DNA of 64,000 bases from Phoenix dactylifera (Eukaryota > Streptophyta > Magnoliopsida > Arecales > Arecaceae): contig NC_052397.1 of assembly GCF_009389715.1 (NCBI RefSeq), forward strand, positions 13,643,129 to 13,707,128. Reading direction: 5' to 3'. This document shows, piece by piece, positions 1 through 12,900 of this stretch. The stretch's first letter is position 1. Each line of letters opens with the position of its first letter. The notes under the pieces were generated by a model. The model was not told the DNA's origin. It saw only the letters and a program-made list of their open reading frames with translations, and did no database searches. Made by a program: the position numbers and the translations under genes.

Positions 1-1028
1 CCGATATTCTGCGGGTGATTTGCCCGACGACCGGCGACCAGATATCGGGAAGAAATCGCGTAGAAGAAACGCACGAGAATTCCTCTGCCTTCCGATCGTG
101 GGACACCGCAACTTGTCGTGTGGCTTATACAGGATAAGTTTGTGTTCATATGGTCCAGCCAGACCCGTTAACCCGGTTGCACTTGCTGGGATGAGCCAGA
201 GCCAGTATTTTCCGCATCAGTATCGGTTTGCTAGAAAAATACCCATTTTATTTAATTTCAAAAACAATAATAACATATTTAAATTAAATATTTAACTAAT
301 TCAATAAAAATATCTCGAAATTCAAAAAAAATATGATTTGGTAATATTTAGTCTGCACTCTACATGATAAAAAAAAAAAAAAAAGTTAGAACCATGTCGT
401 GCTTAATCTAATAGATAAAATCTAATTTTAATAAGGTTCGGGGCATACTTTTCGTGCGAAGGGGTGGTTGTTTTTCTTTCATGATGCTGACCATTAGATC
501 ATACTCAACACAAATCTCAAAGCATGCTAAACTCTTTTATCCGTCCATCTACACGGATCTTAGAGCAATTGTTGTGCGATCCCAGGATGAATATTTCTTT
601 CGCACAATAGGTACAGCACCAATCCATTTTAATATGTGATGAATCAAGATCAATGAAATAGATTCTCAATTTAAACAATTTGCCATGCATTTTGTCGTAC
701 CATCTGTTTTGTGTTAACAAACTGCATGGATTAGAGATTATTGAAATATATAATTTTTGATTTTTGGGTTTCTTTGATGGTATAAATAATGATCAACAAT
801 ATGGAGTATGGATTTTCAATTTTGATGTTTCATTATTGATTTTAAAATAAAGAGCTAGATATCTCTCCTCTGGAGAGAAACGGATCCCACTCTTTTTTTC
901 TATTCATATAAAAAAAACCTCAGATTACATCCTTTTTATGTAAGCACAGCCCATAACATTAGCACCAACTAACGAAGCATAGTTGAATTAGGAACATCAA
1001 TCCACAAGAGAAAAAAGGTTTTATTCCC
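1..1028. other. Intergenic DNA without a recognised gene
   Basis: The first 230 bases are less AT-rich than what follows, but no reading frame resembles a known family. The rest is AT-rich with A-tracts (for example near 370-385). It ends at the 8-bp target duplication TTATTCCC (1021-1028) of the hAT-type element. A gene whose body lies left of the window could end or begin here, but nothing visible shows it. Confidence 0.5.
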
Positions 1029-2244
1029 TAGAGCTGTTAACAGGCCGAGCTACTTGGGCTCAGCTCGGTAAAAGTTCGGCTCGGGCTCGACTTGTTAGTT
1101 AAACGAGTCCGAGCCCGAGCTCAAAATGAAGCCCGTTTGAATTCAAGTCCGAGCCCGAGCTCAAGTCCGAGTAGCTCACGAGCCCAAATGACCTCATAAC
1201 TTAACACGACCAAATAAGATCGGAATTCATTTGGAAACCCTACATCCAACCGGCTCTCCTAGTCTCCTAAACGGCACATACCCTCTGCAATTGCATCTTC
1301 ATTCGTTCAACTCAATTTGATGCAAAGATTTCACAATTTTCACCACATCCTTGGCAAGAATCCGCTAAAGATCCATTCAGGCTACAAACGACAACTAATG
1401 GATCAAATAAAAAGGCACCTTGCGGCGATCGATCAACGGCAAGAACTGGGCCTTGCGATGAAGGAAGAGGCGGCGGATCCCGGCGTAGTCGGGGACGTGG
1501 GTGGCGATAGACGGCCGAAAAAGGAGAAGGCAGCTCCAGAACTCTGGATCCATGGCCGACTTCACCCTGTCCGCCTCCTGAATCTTGCTGTCCCACTCTG
1601 CGCGCAGATGTGGTGCTCTATGAAATGACTGAGTCGCACCGGGCCTTACCCGACGCTCACCCAGCACCCGTACTCCAACTCTTGAGTACCGCATGGAACC
1701 GAATAACTGAGCAGGGAACGGTAGCTCGATTGACGGTTTATTTGGATTTATGAGCTCTCATCATTTGCCTTCGTCACGTTAATGGATGCTTAATTTCTAA
1801 AAACCGAGCTTATTTTGCCGGTCGATACATCTTTCTCTACAACGTTCCTTCTCAAACAAATAAACAAAAAAAGGGAGACTTTTCCTCCTTTGTTCTGCAA
1901 CAGACAAGTCAATCCCTCAAGTCTTTCTTCGCCCATTTTCTTCTTTTCTCGTGATAGAGGACCGTCCTATAAAAATTCTAGACATACTTCTATTAGACGG
2001 AAGCATAAAAGTAAAAAAAATTCTACGTACTAGAAAAAAAAAGTATCGTGCTTAAGCCTGAGCCCGAGCTAGATTTATCGAGCTCGGGCTCGGATTTGAG
2101 CTTGTTATTGAAACGAGTTTTACGAGCTCAAGCCCGAGCCATTGATTTGCCAAGCAAGCCCGAGCTCGAGCCTAATACAGAGCTCGGTACTAAGCCCAAG
2201 TCCAAGCCCGAGCCTCGGCTCAGTTCGGCTCATTAACAGGCCTA
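1029..2244. mobile_element. Non-autonomous hAT-type DNA transposon, about 1.2 kb
   Basis: The ends are imperfect inverted repeats: TAGAGCTGTTAACAGGCC on the left, and the right end reads TAGGCCTGTTAATGAGCC on the other strand. Identical 8-bp sequences TTATTCCC flank it (1021-1028 and 2245-2252), the duplication size made by hAT transposases. Subterminal DNA on both sides (about 1040-1190 and 2048-2235) is dense in short GAGCCCGAGC / GCTCGGGCTCGG repeats, a common hAT arrangement. No transposase is present. The centre (about 1380-1700) is markedly GC-rich and open in several frames, which may be captured host sequence. Family assignment rests on target duplication and termini only. Confidence 0.75.
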
Positions 2245-2580
2245 TTATTCCCTAATCAATTACGGTAATTGAACTCATTCTCAGAAAGTAGACATTGTTT
2301 GTGATTCATCTTCATTGTCTAGATCATAAAATGTTTTAAAGAAGAATAACTTCAGTTGTAAACTATCATTTTCTTGGGTTGCTGCTTTTTGTTGCACTGC
2401 GGAGGCTCGGGCTCGGCTCGGCTTGTTAACAGGCCTATTATTTCCTAATGTCATCGAATACATTCTCAGAAAGTAGACATTGTTTCTGATTCATCTTTAT
2501 TGTCTAGATCATAAAATGTTTTAAAGAAGAATAACTTCAGTTGTAAACTATCATTGTCTTGGTTTGCTGCTTAAAATGAC
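2230..2580. repeat. Imperfect tandem duplication of the hAT right junction, offset 184 bp
   Basis: The right tip of the hAT element plus its flanking DNA is repeated. The stretch after TTAACAGGCCTATTATT at 2233-2400 recurs at 2417-2575 with few mismatches, and the shared CATTCTCAGAAAGTAGACAT block lies at 2275 and again at 2459. The second copy includes GGCTCGGGCTCGG and the TTAACAGGCC tip of the element. So the duplication happened after the transposon inserted, and it copied the transposon-host junction. Confidence 0.8.
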
Positions 2581-3981
2581 CTTGCAATGACATTAATTTT
2601 CGGCTTTCTAAAAGAAATTTCTGCTGGTACCAACCTAACATTCAACTCATCTGGTCTGATCAAGATCACTACATGCATGCCTTTTATCATATGATGCTTG
2701 TTGGAAATTCCTTTGGCGACTTGTAGATTTTCTTTCTCTTTTCTCCCTTATTTTTTTTTTTCTTTTCGGCGAGCCGCTTTTGAAATTTGCGCTTCATCTT
2801 GGTTGATGAGCAGCATTTGAACTAGCCAAATTTAGTAGAATGGCACAAGCTGAGCAGGCTTATAATTTTGTTGTACGTAGTCCATCCAGGCCACAGGCTC
2901 CATGAACATGGAGGGTGGGGCAGTGCATGGTAGCTAATTGCAGCTACAACATTTTGCGACTAAGGAACATCTCCTGCCTTGCTAGGTTGTAAACCATCAA
3001 TGCTACTACTACAATAACTCCATTGCAATGTAAACCATTTGATAAATATTATTGTAAAGATTCATACGGACGCGTATTTAGCTCCACATCGATTATTCGC
3101 CGGATAGATCTTCAGTACTTAAACAGAATCAAAAACTCAAATAATACCTTCCAACTAGCCATTTTAGGTGAAATCCTATATTGTTACAAATGGTATCAAA
3201 GCGGACTCGACTCATAACTTATGTAAACTAGAAAATATTGTAACACGAATCCATTGGAGCTGACCATGAGTTGATCATGATATTTGTAATTAGATTTAAA
3301 TAGATTTGAACCCTTAGCCTGATAATGAACGTGTATAGAATTATGTCCAACAGGTTGTTCACAGAAAGAAAAAAAAAATTGTATCGAAATATTTACAAAT
3401 TCAGAATTCTGGATAAGTGTTCATGAAGTGTGCAAGCACAGCATGTACCAGCTTATAATTTATATATGAAGCAGCCAAGATAAACTGAGTTTGGGAAGTA
3501 GTAAAATTAAGAAAAATAAATCCTTTATTTAGCCATCTTGCTAGACTTGATGATGTGTGCCTGCCCAGTTGGCAATTCTTAAGGTACTGCACGCAGAGGC
3601 AACGTGTGAAGAAACCACATGCCACGTGTTGGAGAGCTTCTCCCATATGCTCCCTTAGGACCACAAAAATAACATAAGATCTATTCCAGAACCATGAAAT
3701 CTGAACCTAAGCTGCACCCATATCAAACATTCTCCCAGAACCCTCGGATCTCCAATCAGAAAGCAGCTATTGTTCTCCATAATGTCCATATCATGCATTT
3801 GGTGCATAGAAACTAAGACAACAGCTGCCTCTCCGTAGATAACGGCCACAAAATTTTCCAGCTCAGTATTATTCCTACCACGTAAAAGATGCATGGCCAC
3901 AAACAAAACATAGCAACCTTCTTTTCTCGCTGGATATGGTCTTCTTTTAGTTGGCTTGGAAGAAATGAAACTGAGAGTATC
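2581..3981. other. Intergenic and upstream region of the CGLD27-type gene
   Basis: There is no convincing open frame. It should hold the promoter and 5' leader of the gene whose proposed start codon is at 3,982, but I could not single out a TATA box with confidence. A long polypyrimidine tract lies around 2727-2765. Confidence 0.4.
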
Positions 3982-6900
3982 ATGAGCTATGTGCTGAAAA
4001 CTATGCTCCGGCTACAGATTTCCGGCCATGCAATCAGAGACAACAGACTTCCATGTTCTGGAGGCTATCGGAACGAGCAGGTTCTTCGAGTTTGGCGAGT
4101 GAACTGCTCGTCGAGGTGGAACCATGTGAGCATTGTCAAGGCCTTGAAAGATGAGGCTGAAGGTGGTGCGGGTGGATTTGCTGGCCAAAGATGGGATCCT
4201 GGCTTGGAGATTGAAGTCCCCTTCGAGCAGAGACCGGTGAGCATGTCATACCTGGATCATATCAGAAGTAAACAGTCTTTGGATCCTGGTCAGTAGAGTA
4301 GCAACTATAAATCATCTGATGAAAGCACAAAATGATTGATTTTTTTTTCTGAAAGTGTAGTGGTATACTTTGAATGAGATAGAAAAGTCAAGAGAAGCTT
4401 ACTTGTGAGGTCATTAAACTTCCAAAATTTTGTATGTTTCAAGAGTCCTGAGAGATGGGCCAAACTCTTGGAACAACACAAATCAGCTGCACACACAACC
4501 GCATAACTAAAAATTTTTCATTACCTTCCCCTATGGTTTTGCATGTGGTTTTAGCCGAAGCAGATTTTGTATACACTAGACAAACCCTCTCCTCCCCGAG
4601 TAGAGAGAAGAAATTAGCTTGAATCATTTCTCATAACAGCAATCTAACACCTTTCCTAAATCTGGCCTGTCAAATGTGATGCCTGAACTCACAAGAAAGG
4701 AAATATCCTTCAAACAAACACTTTGCATTTTGAATATCAAATGAATATTAGCCTTATGCTTGATGGTTCTTGATTTCTTGAGAAAAATTCTGATAAATTA
4801 AAATTATGGCCCCATGCTAAAGTTCAAAAGAAATCAAGGAAGGCATAATAATTATCTGTGAACGATGCAATAAATCTGTCGGAAAAGGAAGAGAACTACC
4901 ATGGCTCAAACCCCTACATATATGACTCATGAAGTAAATATTTTTACCAGTTCTCAGAACTAAGGCATTCATTTAGTCGGAGCAAAGCTGAGGGACACGA
5001 AGCCCTGAATTTAGTTTTGGAAAGAGAGGCATCTAGTATTAGCCTGATTAGTTTTTTGAATCAATAAATCGCTATAGATGATTGACCTAACTAGCTTCCT
5101 CTGGTCGAGATGGTAACTTGAAAATAATTATTGAGTAAAATAAAGACAACAAAATTCTCGTTCGAAAGGATTCTCTCCCTGCAATTGCCTGTCCACAGCC
5201 ACATCTCGACAATATATAAGCAGGAAACAAAACTACAACCTATAGTACAATGATGACTAGAAAAAATCACTGAAAGATCATAATAGCAGTGCCAGAGCAC
5301 CTGTCTGAAAACATGTAGGCATACTTCATCATAATAGCAGTGCCAAAGCACCTGTCTGAAAATATGTAGGCATACTTTCTTAATGGAATACAAACTATTT
5401 AAAGGAGCTAGTACTCATAACATTGCAGACAAACATAACTAATCCCTGAGTTCAACCATCCCATACTCGTAGGACTTCTTGACCATCAGGTGACATCTGC
5501 CGTGAGGTTGAACAGGTTTAATCACATTAAGGATTGCTGTATCTAAATCATTTTTCCTCATCTGCTGTAGGTGGGTCAATACAAGGTTCTGTAGAATTGG
5601 GTAGGAGATAGATAACTGATTATCATAGGAAACAGGAAACGACCTCCTATCTTAATGAAGATTCTATAGAGTACATGTAAGTTGTTAGGCTTGTATCCAA
5701 GGGGAACATGTCACTTGAATCATGGATCTTATGCGGCTCATGCTCCAGATATAAAGAAGAGACAAGACTGCGGAGCAACAACTGCAACTTGAATGAAAAT
5801 ATAAAACTACATATGAAGTACAATTAAATATCAAATCTTTATGAAAGACATACAGAAAAAAAATCTATGAGACTGGTTCAAGATTAGATTGTCCATATTC
5901 CTGGAAGTATACCCAGATAACGAAAAGAAATATAAATTGGATCAGTGGTAGTCGGACAAAACCTCATTAACATGAATACAACAAAGACAAAATATGAGTT
6001 GTTCAGTCTAGCATAAAAGTTACTAAAACCATACATCCAGGAATATAGTGTTTTACTGAAAATTTTGTTTGAGATATTCTTCGGTTAAGCGAGATGCTTC
6101 TTAAAATGCAGGAGCATTCATGACCCAACTGAAAGGTGGCCTGTCCACTGCTGGTCCAGATTCCCAACTTCTTCCGTAGGTTGCAAAAAGCCTAAATGGG
6201 AAGCTCATGTGAAATGCTTTGTACTAAACGGGTCATTCCTAAAATTTATCAATCCTATAATAATGAGAAAAGACTAGTTAGTTATGTTAAAGGTGTATCT
6301 AGGAGAATTATAATGGAGAAAAAGGCACATGATGGAATAACTTTTGCCATAATATGGTCATGTTGACAAATGGAGCCCATGTGTCAGATGATTTGCCATA
6401 ATGCGGATTACGATAAAACAGAGCATAGGATAAATTTTGATGGCAACAATAAGGGCCTCCATGGCAAAATAGCTATCATTAATAGTTATGTTGCCTCTTT
6501 CATACTCTTCAGAAGTAACCGGTACACAACAACCTTTTCCTTCAGAAGCCACTTTAGAAATTTATAGAAATATCTTTTAGTAACTCTGCTTGGCTAAAAT
6601 CATGCTACTGCAATCACCATTGCACGAAATGCGAACTGATTGATTCTATTCACATTAAATGTCTTACAGCTCATGGTGTGCTTATCTAAGTGCAACATTA
6701 GACATGTTAATATTGCTTCCAATTCTTGCATTGTTATCATCTAACATAGTTTTCATTCTCCACATGCTTATGATTCTGTATGATAGGTAAACGAGTATTC
6801 CTTGTTGAAAAATAGCATCCTTTACTCATGGGGTGACCTAAGTCCACGGTCACTTTTTCTTCGCCTTGGAAGCTTGTGGCTGGTAACTTTTACAGTTCTA

Positions 6901-9900
6901 GGGGCACCAATAGCAGCTGCAAGTTTTAACCCTTCCAAGGTATGTCATAATACATATCCTCATCATACTAATACAAAGTCTTTTAAACATTCAAAGTGTC
7001 ATAGAAAAGGTAAGTACAGATTGCTTGCTTTCATAAGAAATTCAAATGACAAGGCAAAGATTTACATGCTAGAGTAGTCAACAGGTCATAATGATTGGCT
7101 GTCCAAACTATATCAAACAACTACAGTATTGATGCTGCAAGAAAGAGTATAATTGGATGCTTATTTTATTTTGGAGCATAAATAAATAAAACACTGAAAT
7201 TTGAAAAATCTACAAGCCAGCCAAGGTACATAGATTTTTACCATATTCTGTCATGGGAAAAAAAAAAACTGAATCATTGTCATTTTGTAAAAAGGAAGGA
7301 AATCATGACAAAAAATTGTACTACTTAATTGGTTAGACCTAGCTTAAAGAAATGCAATGGGGACTAAAAGAACACACATTAATGTTATTGATATCATGGA
7401 TGACAGAATGCTCTAATTCAATTTCTTATTTCTTAGTGGAAAATAATTCTTTACCTGTTAATTATTCGTCATAAACTGGATTAATCCCTGCAGAATGATT
7501 AAAAAAATTTAACTCCCACTTTTATAGAAATGAGATTCAACATTTTTTTATTACAGAAAATGAGCTGGAAAGTCAAGTCAGAAAACAGAATGTTCCTTTG
7601 CTAGATTACATGTTGTTTAAAAACTAATTTAAAACTACATGCAACTAAAATCATAACTGCTAGGGTCATCTGTAGAATAGCAATTTCTTTCTACGAATGA
7701 CTCAACTTTTTTTTCCTTTTTGGTGGCATGCAGGACCCATTGAAATTTGTCCTAGCTGCTGGGACTGGAACTCTTCTCCTGGTGTCTCTGGTTGTACTGC
7801 GAATATATCTGGTATCTTCAATTCTAGATATTGTTCATAAAAATATAAAATAGAAAAATAACACATTAAAAGAAAGTAACTTTCCACCTGACAAGGCTGT
7901 ACATTAATGACACAGGTTGTTGAAAATTTACCACTTGACATAACTAGAACCATTAAAATAATTTAAACAATGTCACTTAGAGCTATTAGCAATGTTTAGT
8001 AGGAAATATTTTCCAAATGCTCGTGTACATTTAAGGAGTTGCTTTGCCCTGGGTGTGATGCCGACATGACTGTCATACAAAAGTGATGAGACAGCTTCAG
8101 CAGGGAAATGCAGATATCTCGAGCCAGCACAGAAATTTCTATGCTATCATCTAGACATAAGAATTGTTCTTTAAGTTGTCCCCTGCATTCTGGATTAGGA
8201 TAAGGAAGTCATATTATCACTTACTGTCATGGATAGAAATAGTGTGTATGCATACAGCATACACATGTTCTATGTGTTGAGATTTTCTTTTCAATTTTAA
8301 GTGTAAGTGGACAATTAAAATATATATTAGTTTAATGGCCCCTATATATGTTCAACAATACAATAGTTTTGCAGCCACAAACAGTGTGTAAATGTGCCAC
8401 AACAGAAATTAGTAGTTACCATACAAAGTTAGGTCAGAAAGAGGTCGGTTTGAGTCTTTGAGACTTCATAAGGAAAGGAGTATTAAAGGACCCGACGTAA
8501 CTAGCAGAACCTAATACCCATGCCAGATAAAGTAAATCCTTCCCCTCTCCCCTCTCCTCTTTTCTGCGCTTGGAGAAGAAGGGTGGGGGCATATCTGAGA
8601 TGCTAATTTCAGTTATAAAATTGAATTTATGTTTTGTTGAAAAACAGTTGTAATGGTAAAATCACTGATTTTTCTATGCATTTTAATTGCACAGGGATGG
8701 AGTTATGTAGGTGATAGGCTGCTTTCAGCAGTGATACCTTATGAGGAAAGTGGGTGGTACGATGGGCAGATGTGGGTAAAGCCACCAGAGGTTAGTGCAC
8801 AACCATTATAGAAGCAAGCCTATTAATGAAAAGTAATCCATATTAAGGAATGAACAACAGTAAGGAAGCAAAAGACAATTGCTAGAGCTCTGATTACAAT
8901 ATTGAAGCTTAGCTTGCCTACATGGAACAGAGCACACTATATATCTAAAATTATAAAGATTTCCATGCATTTATTGGACATAATATGAGGTCTACAAATA
9001 TCCAAATTCATAGCTATGAAAGAAGACATTCAAACAACAAGCCCCTGACTCCCAAAAAGTGCACATGCCACATGCACTCACCCAGCACATGCATACACAT
9101 TTGGTGGGGGTGGGGGAGGGTTGGTACAGACAAACATGCACATGTACACACACACACACACACACACACATAGAGAGAGAGAGAGAGAGAGCACTGCCAT
9201 TACTCATTTCTAAATGGCTATGTCCCAAGAAGATACAAGTTAAAACATAAAGTTAATTGACTATCAGAAAAGAATGAAAAATATACATCAGGGTCCGGCA
9301 TTGTCATTATTCAAAGCTTTAACAGTTATTGGGATTTATGCACTGAGGTTTAAGAAAACATAATAATTACTGGTCCATTCTTGAAAAGAGAAACTCCTCA
9401 AAAACCACATCATCAAGTCGCCCATAAGGTTATACATGGAGCAATAAAATACTTTTTTGATCAATTGTTCATAGTTTTAGAAACCTTCTCAATGACTATT
9501 GCATTTAAATATTTTAAATATCCTGCTGTTTTCAAATGAAATCTTGAGTGAAGATTATGATCATCAAAGCCTTTTTTATTAAAACAATCACATTCAAAAT
9601 GTCAATCTACTATAGTTTTTCCAATAATAGCCAGCAGAAATTCCTTATGTTTTGACCTTTCAACCTTCATTGCATGTTTACATCTTTGTAGTAGAGCCTT
9701 GTACAAGTTCCCATATAGCCCATCCCATTAATTTAATGTAACTTCACTGCCTTTCTAGCTGAATTAAATGATGACATGTGATATGAGCATGAAAAATTCA
9801 ACTACTTGATGCAACCAAGCTAGTACTTGAGTTAAGTTGCAGAGCATTTGAGAAACTTTGTCATGGTTCTAAGACAATGTTTACAACATGTCTTTTATCT

Positions 9901-12900
9901 TAGATATTGGCTCGTGACAGGCTGCTGGGATCCTATAAGGTACACACTGATATGCATAAACCTCTTCATTATTCTGTGGCATTTGCATTTGTAGAGGAAG
10001 CCTGTTACTTTCAGCAATTCTACCTTACTCACTCACCAAAAGGGGGGAAGACTAAACAATATCTTAGTTAATTCTTGTGCTTAATCGCATCACATCCGAA
10101 AATTCATGCTGTTAACCTAACATGAGAACAGACACGTGCTAAGGAAATGAAGAAGAAAGCAAGGAAACAGAAAGACCTGGTATATAAGAAATGTTAAATC
10201 CAAATAAGTCAATCAAGAAATCTTAAAACATAATATAATCCTACAGACCACACTGTTACGTGCTCCATTTTCCCTTGACTCTCGGCAGGCACTTGGAATG
10301 TGGGGTGCTTGGCTATCATCATCTGCATCAAGTATGCTGGAGAAGACCAGGTCATGCTCCAGTTCCAGAAGTAGTTCCTATTCTTCAGCACCAGTTGTAT
10401 TCTTTAGTTGTAACTCCTAGTCATTTGGCATTAGTTGTAACGTGCTTGATTTCTGTTGGATGTAAGGCTATTAATATAGCCAGTTGAATTCAATAGAGAA
10501 AGGCTCTTTTGTCGAGAACTCCCTATCTCTTGACTTCTCCTTCTTTCGTCCTTTCCTCCTCTCTGTTTTCTTTACTTCTCAAATTAACCACATCATTTGG
10601 TATCAGAGCCTTACAACCCATGGACACCCGTGGGAAATCTAATGCCGAATTTCGCAACGAAGTCAATGAGACTTTGGCTCGGCATGAGACAAGCTTTGAC
10701 CAACTCAATGCAGCCTTACAAACCATCCTCATAGAATTACAAGCCATTCGCTCCGTCCAACGATCCCAAGCCATCACACCTGAAATCAACCCATTCGCAC
10801 AAGAATCCTCTTCCCGTCGGCCACACGGCCCGCTTTCTGCTGCCGGCTGCGATCATTCACAACCACCTCAACTCAAGCTGCAATTCCCGAAATTCACTGG
10901 AGACGACCCGATTAGCTGGATCTACAGAGCAGAACAGTACTTCGAATTTCAAGGCATTGGAGCGGAACAACGAGTGCAGCTAGCCTCATTCCACTTCGAA
11001 GGCATCGCGTTACAGTGGCACCGATGGTTGACGAAATTCCGAGGACCACTCTCATGGGACGAACTCACGAAGGCCATCTCACTCAGATTCGGTCCAACTG
11101 AATATGACGATCCTAGAGAGGCCTTGACTCGACTGAAACAAACAACAACTGTGGCTGTATATCAGGAAGCTTTTGAACGACTCTCCCACCGTATTGATGG
11201 CCTCCCAGAGTCATTCCTAATCGGCTGTTTTATCGCAGGGTTAAGAGACGAAATCCGCTTAGACATCAAGATTAAACGGCCCAAAACCTTGGCAGATGCG
11301 ATTGGAGTGGCACGACTGATTGAGGAACGCAACCAGCTTCCACGCAAACCCACCTCGACCAGCCGCATACTACCAGTGCCAACAATGCCGAGAGGGACCT
11401 CCAATCCTTCACCTGGGATTCTGGGTCCGACTCCTAATCAACGGGCAGGAGCTGGGACCACTCCTTCGCTCGCTCCGTTCCGCCGAATCACGAATCAGGA
11501 AGCACAGGAACGCCGAGAGAAGGGACTATGCTACTATTGTGACGAGAAGTACTCCACTGGCCATCGCTGTGAGCAGCCCCAATTGTTCATGATCGAGGAT
11601 TCCCCCTACGAGGAGGATGAAAATTTTGAAGAAACCTAGCAAGGAGCGGAGCTTACAGAGGTAACGCCTGAGATTTCATTTCATGCTATTGCCGGAGCTG
11701 AACATCCCCAAACCATTCGAGTCTTGGGGAAGCTGAAAAACAAGAACCTGATGGTGTTGATCGATGGGGGCAGCACCCATAATTTCATCGACCAAACAAT
11801 TGCAACTCGGTTTGGCCTACCGATCATCCGAGACAAGAAACTTCAGGTGGTGGTTGCCAATCGGGAACGAATAGAATGTGCTGGCCAATGCCGAGGGATC
11901 ATGTTAGCTATTCAAGGTATTCCCATCACTGTTGATTATTATGTCCTTCCTGTGGCAGCATGTCAGGTAGTCCTAGGAGTGCAGTGGCTAGAGACCCTTG
12001 GACCAGTCAAAACGGACTACAAACACCTCACCATGACCTTCAAAATCGGGGGAGTCAAACATACTCTTCAGGGACTGGGACGGATGGCTGAGGCATCTAG
12101 CATTGAGGCTCTCAACAACAAGGAGCATTCAGGCCTGCAAGAGATGGGGTTCTTCTTCCAGATCCAACAAGTCAGCCTAACGCCGCCAACACCTCCATAT
12201 CCTCCCGAGATCAAACGACTCTTGGACCAGTTTGCAGGGATCTTCGCCTCACCAACCAGTATTCCACCAAAACGCCAGCAAGACCACCGGATTCCACTCC
12301 AGACCAACACAGGACCAGTCAGCATACGACCCTATAGATATCCATACTATCAGAAGACAGAGATCGAACGAATGGTAAAGAAGCTCTTAGACTCTGGACT
12401 CATACGACCAAGCAAGAGCCCCTTCTCCTCACCAGTTTTGTTGATAAAAAAGGCAGATGGCACTTGGCGATTCTGCATTGACTACCGGGCTCTAAACAAC
12501 ATTACAATCAAAGATAAGTATCCAATACCTGTGATTGATGAATTGCTTGATGAGCTCCATGGGGCTAAGTTCTATTCGAAATTGGATCTCCGGTCTGGGT
12601 ATCACCAAATTCGTGTGCAGGAAGATGATATTCCGAAGACAGCGTTTCGAACTCATGAGGGACACTATGAGTTCGTTGTCATGCCTTTTGGGCTCACTAA
12701 CGCCCCGACAACCTTCCAAAGCCTCATGAACGACCTCTTCCGCCCCTATCTACGACAGTTCATTCTAGTGTTCTTCGACGACATCCTGGTGTACTCAAAA
12801 TCATGGGAAGATCACCTTACTCACTTGCATCTTGTCCTTACGATTTTATCCTCTCACCAGTTGTTTGCCAAGGAATCGAAATGCCATTTTGGGGTTCAAC

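Noticed and set aside
1317-1628. 103-codon plus-strand frame in the hAT element
   Set aside because: The minus strand looks at least as coding-like over the same GC-rich DNA and neither has a known domain, so no gene is called; the region is kept as possible captured sequence only.
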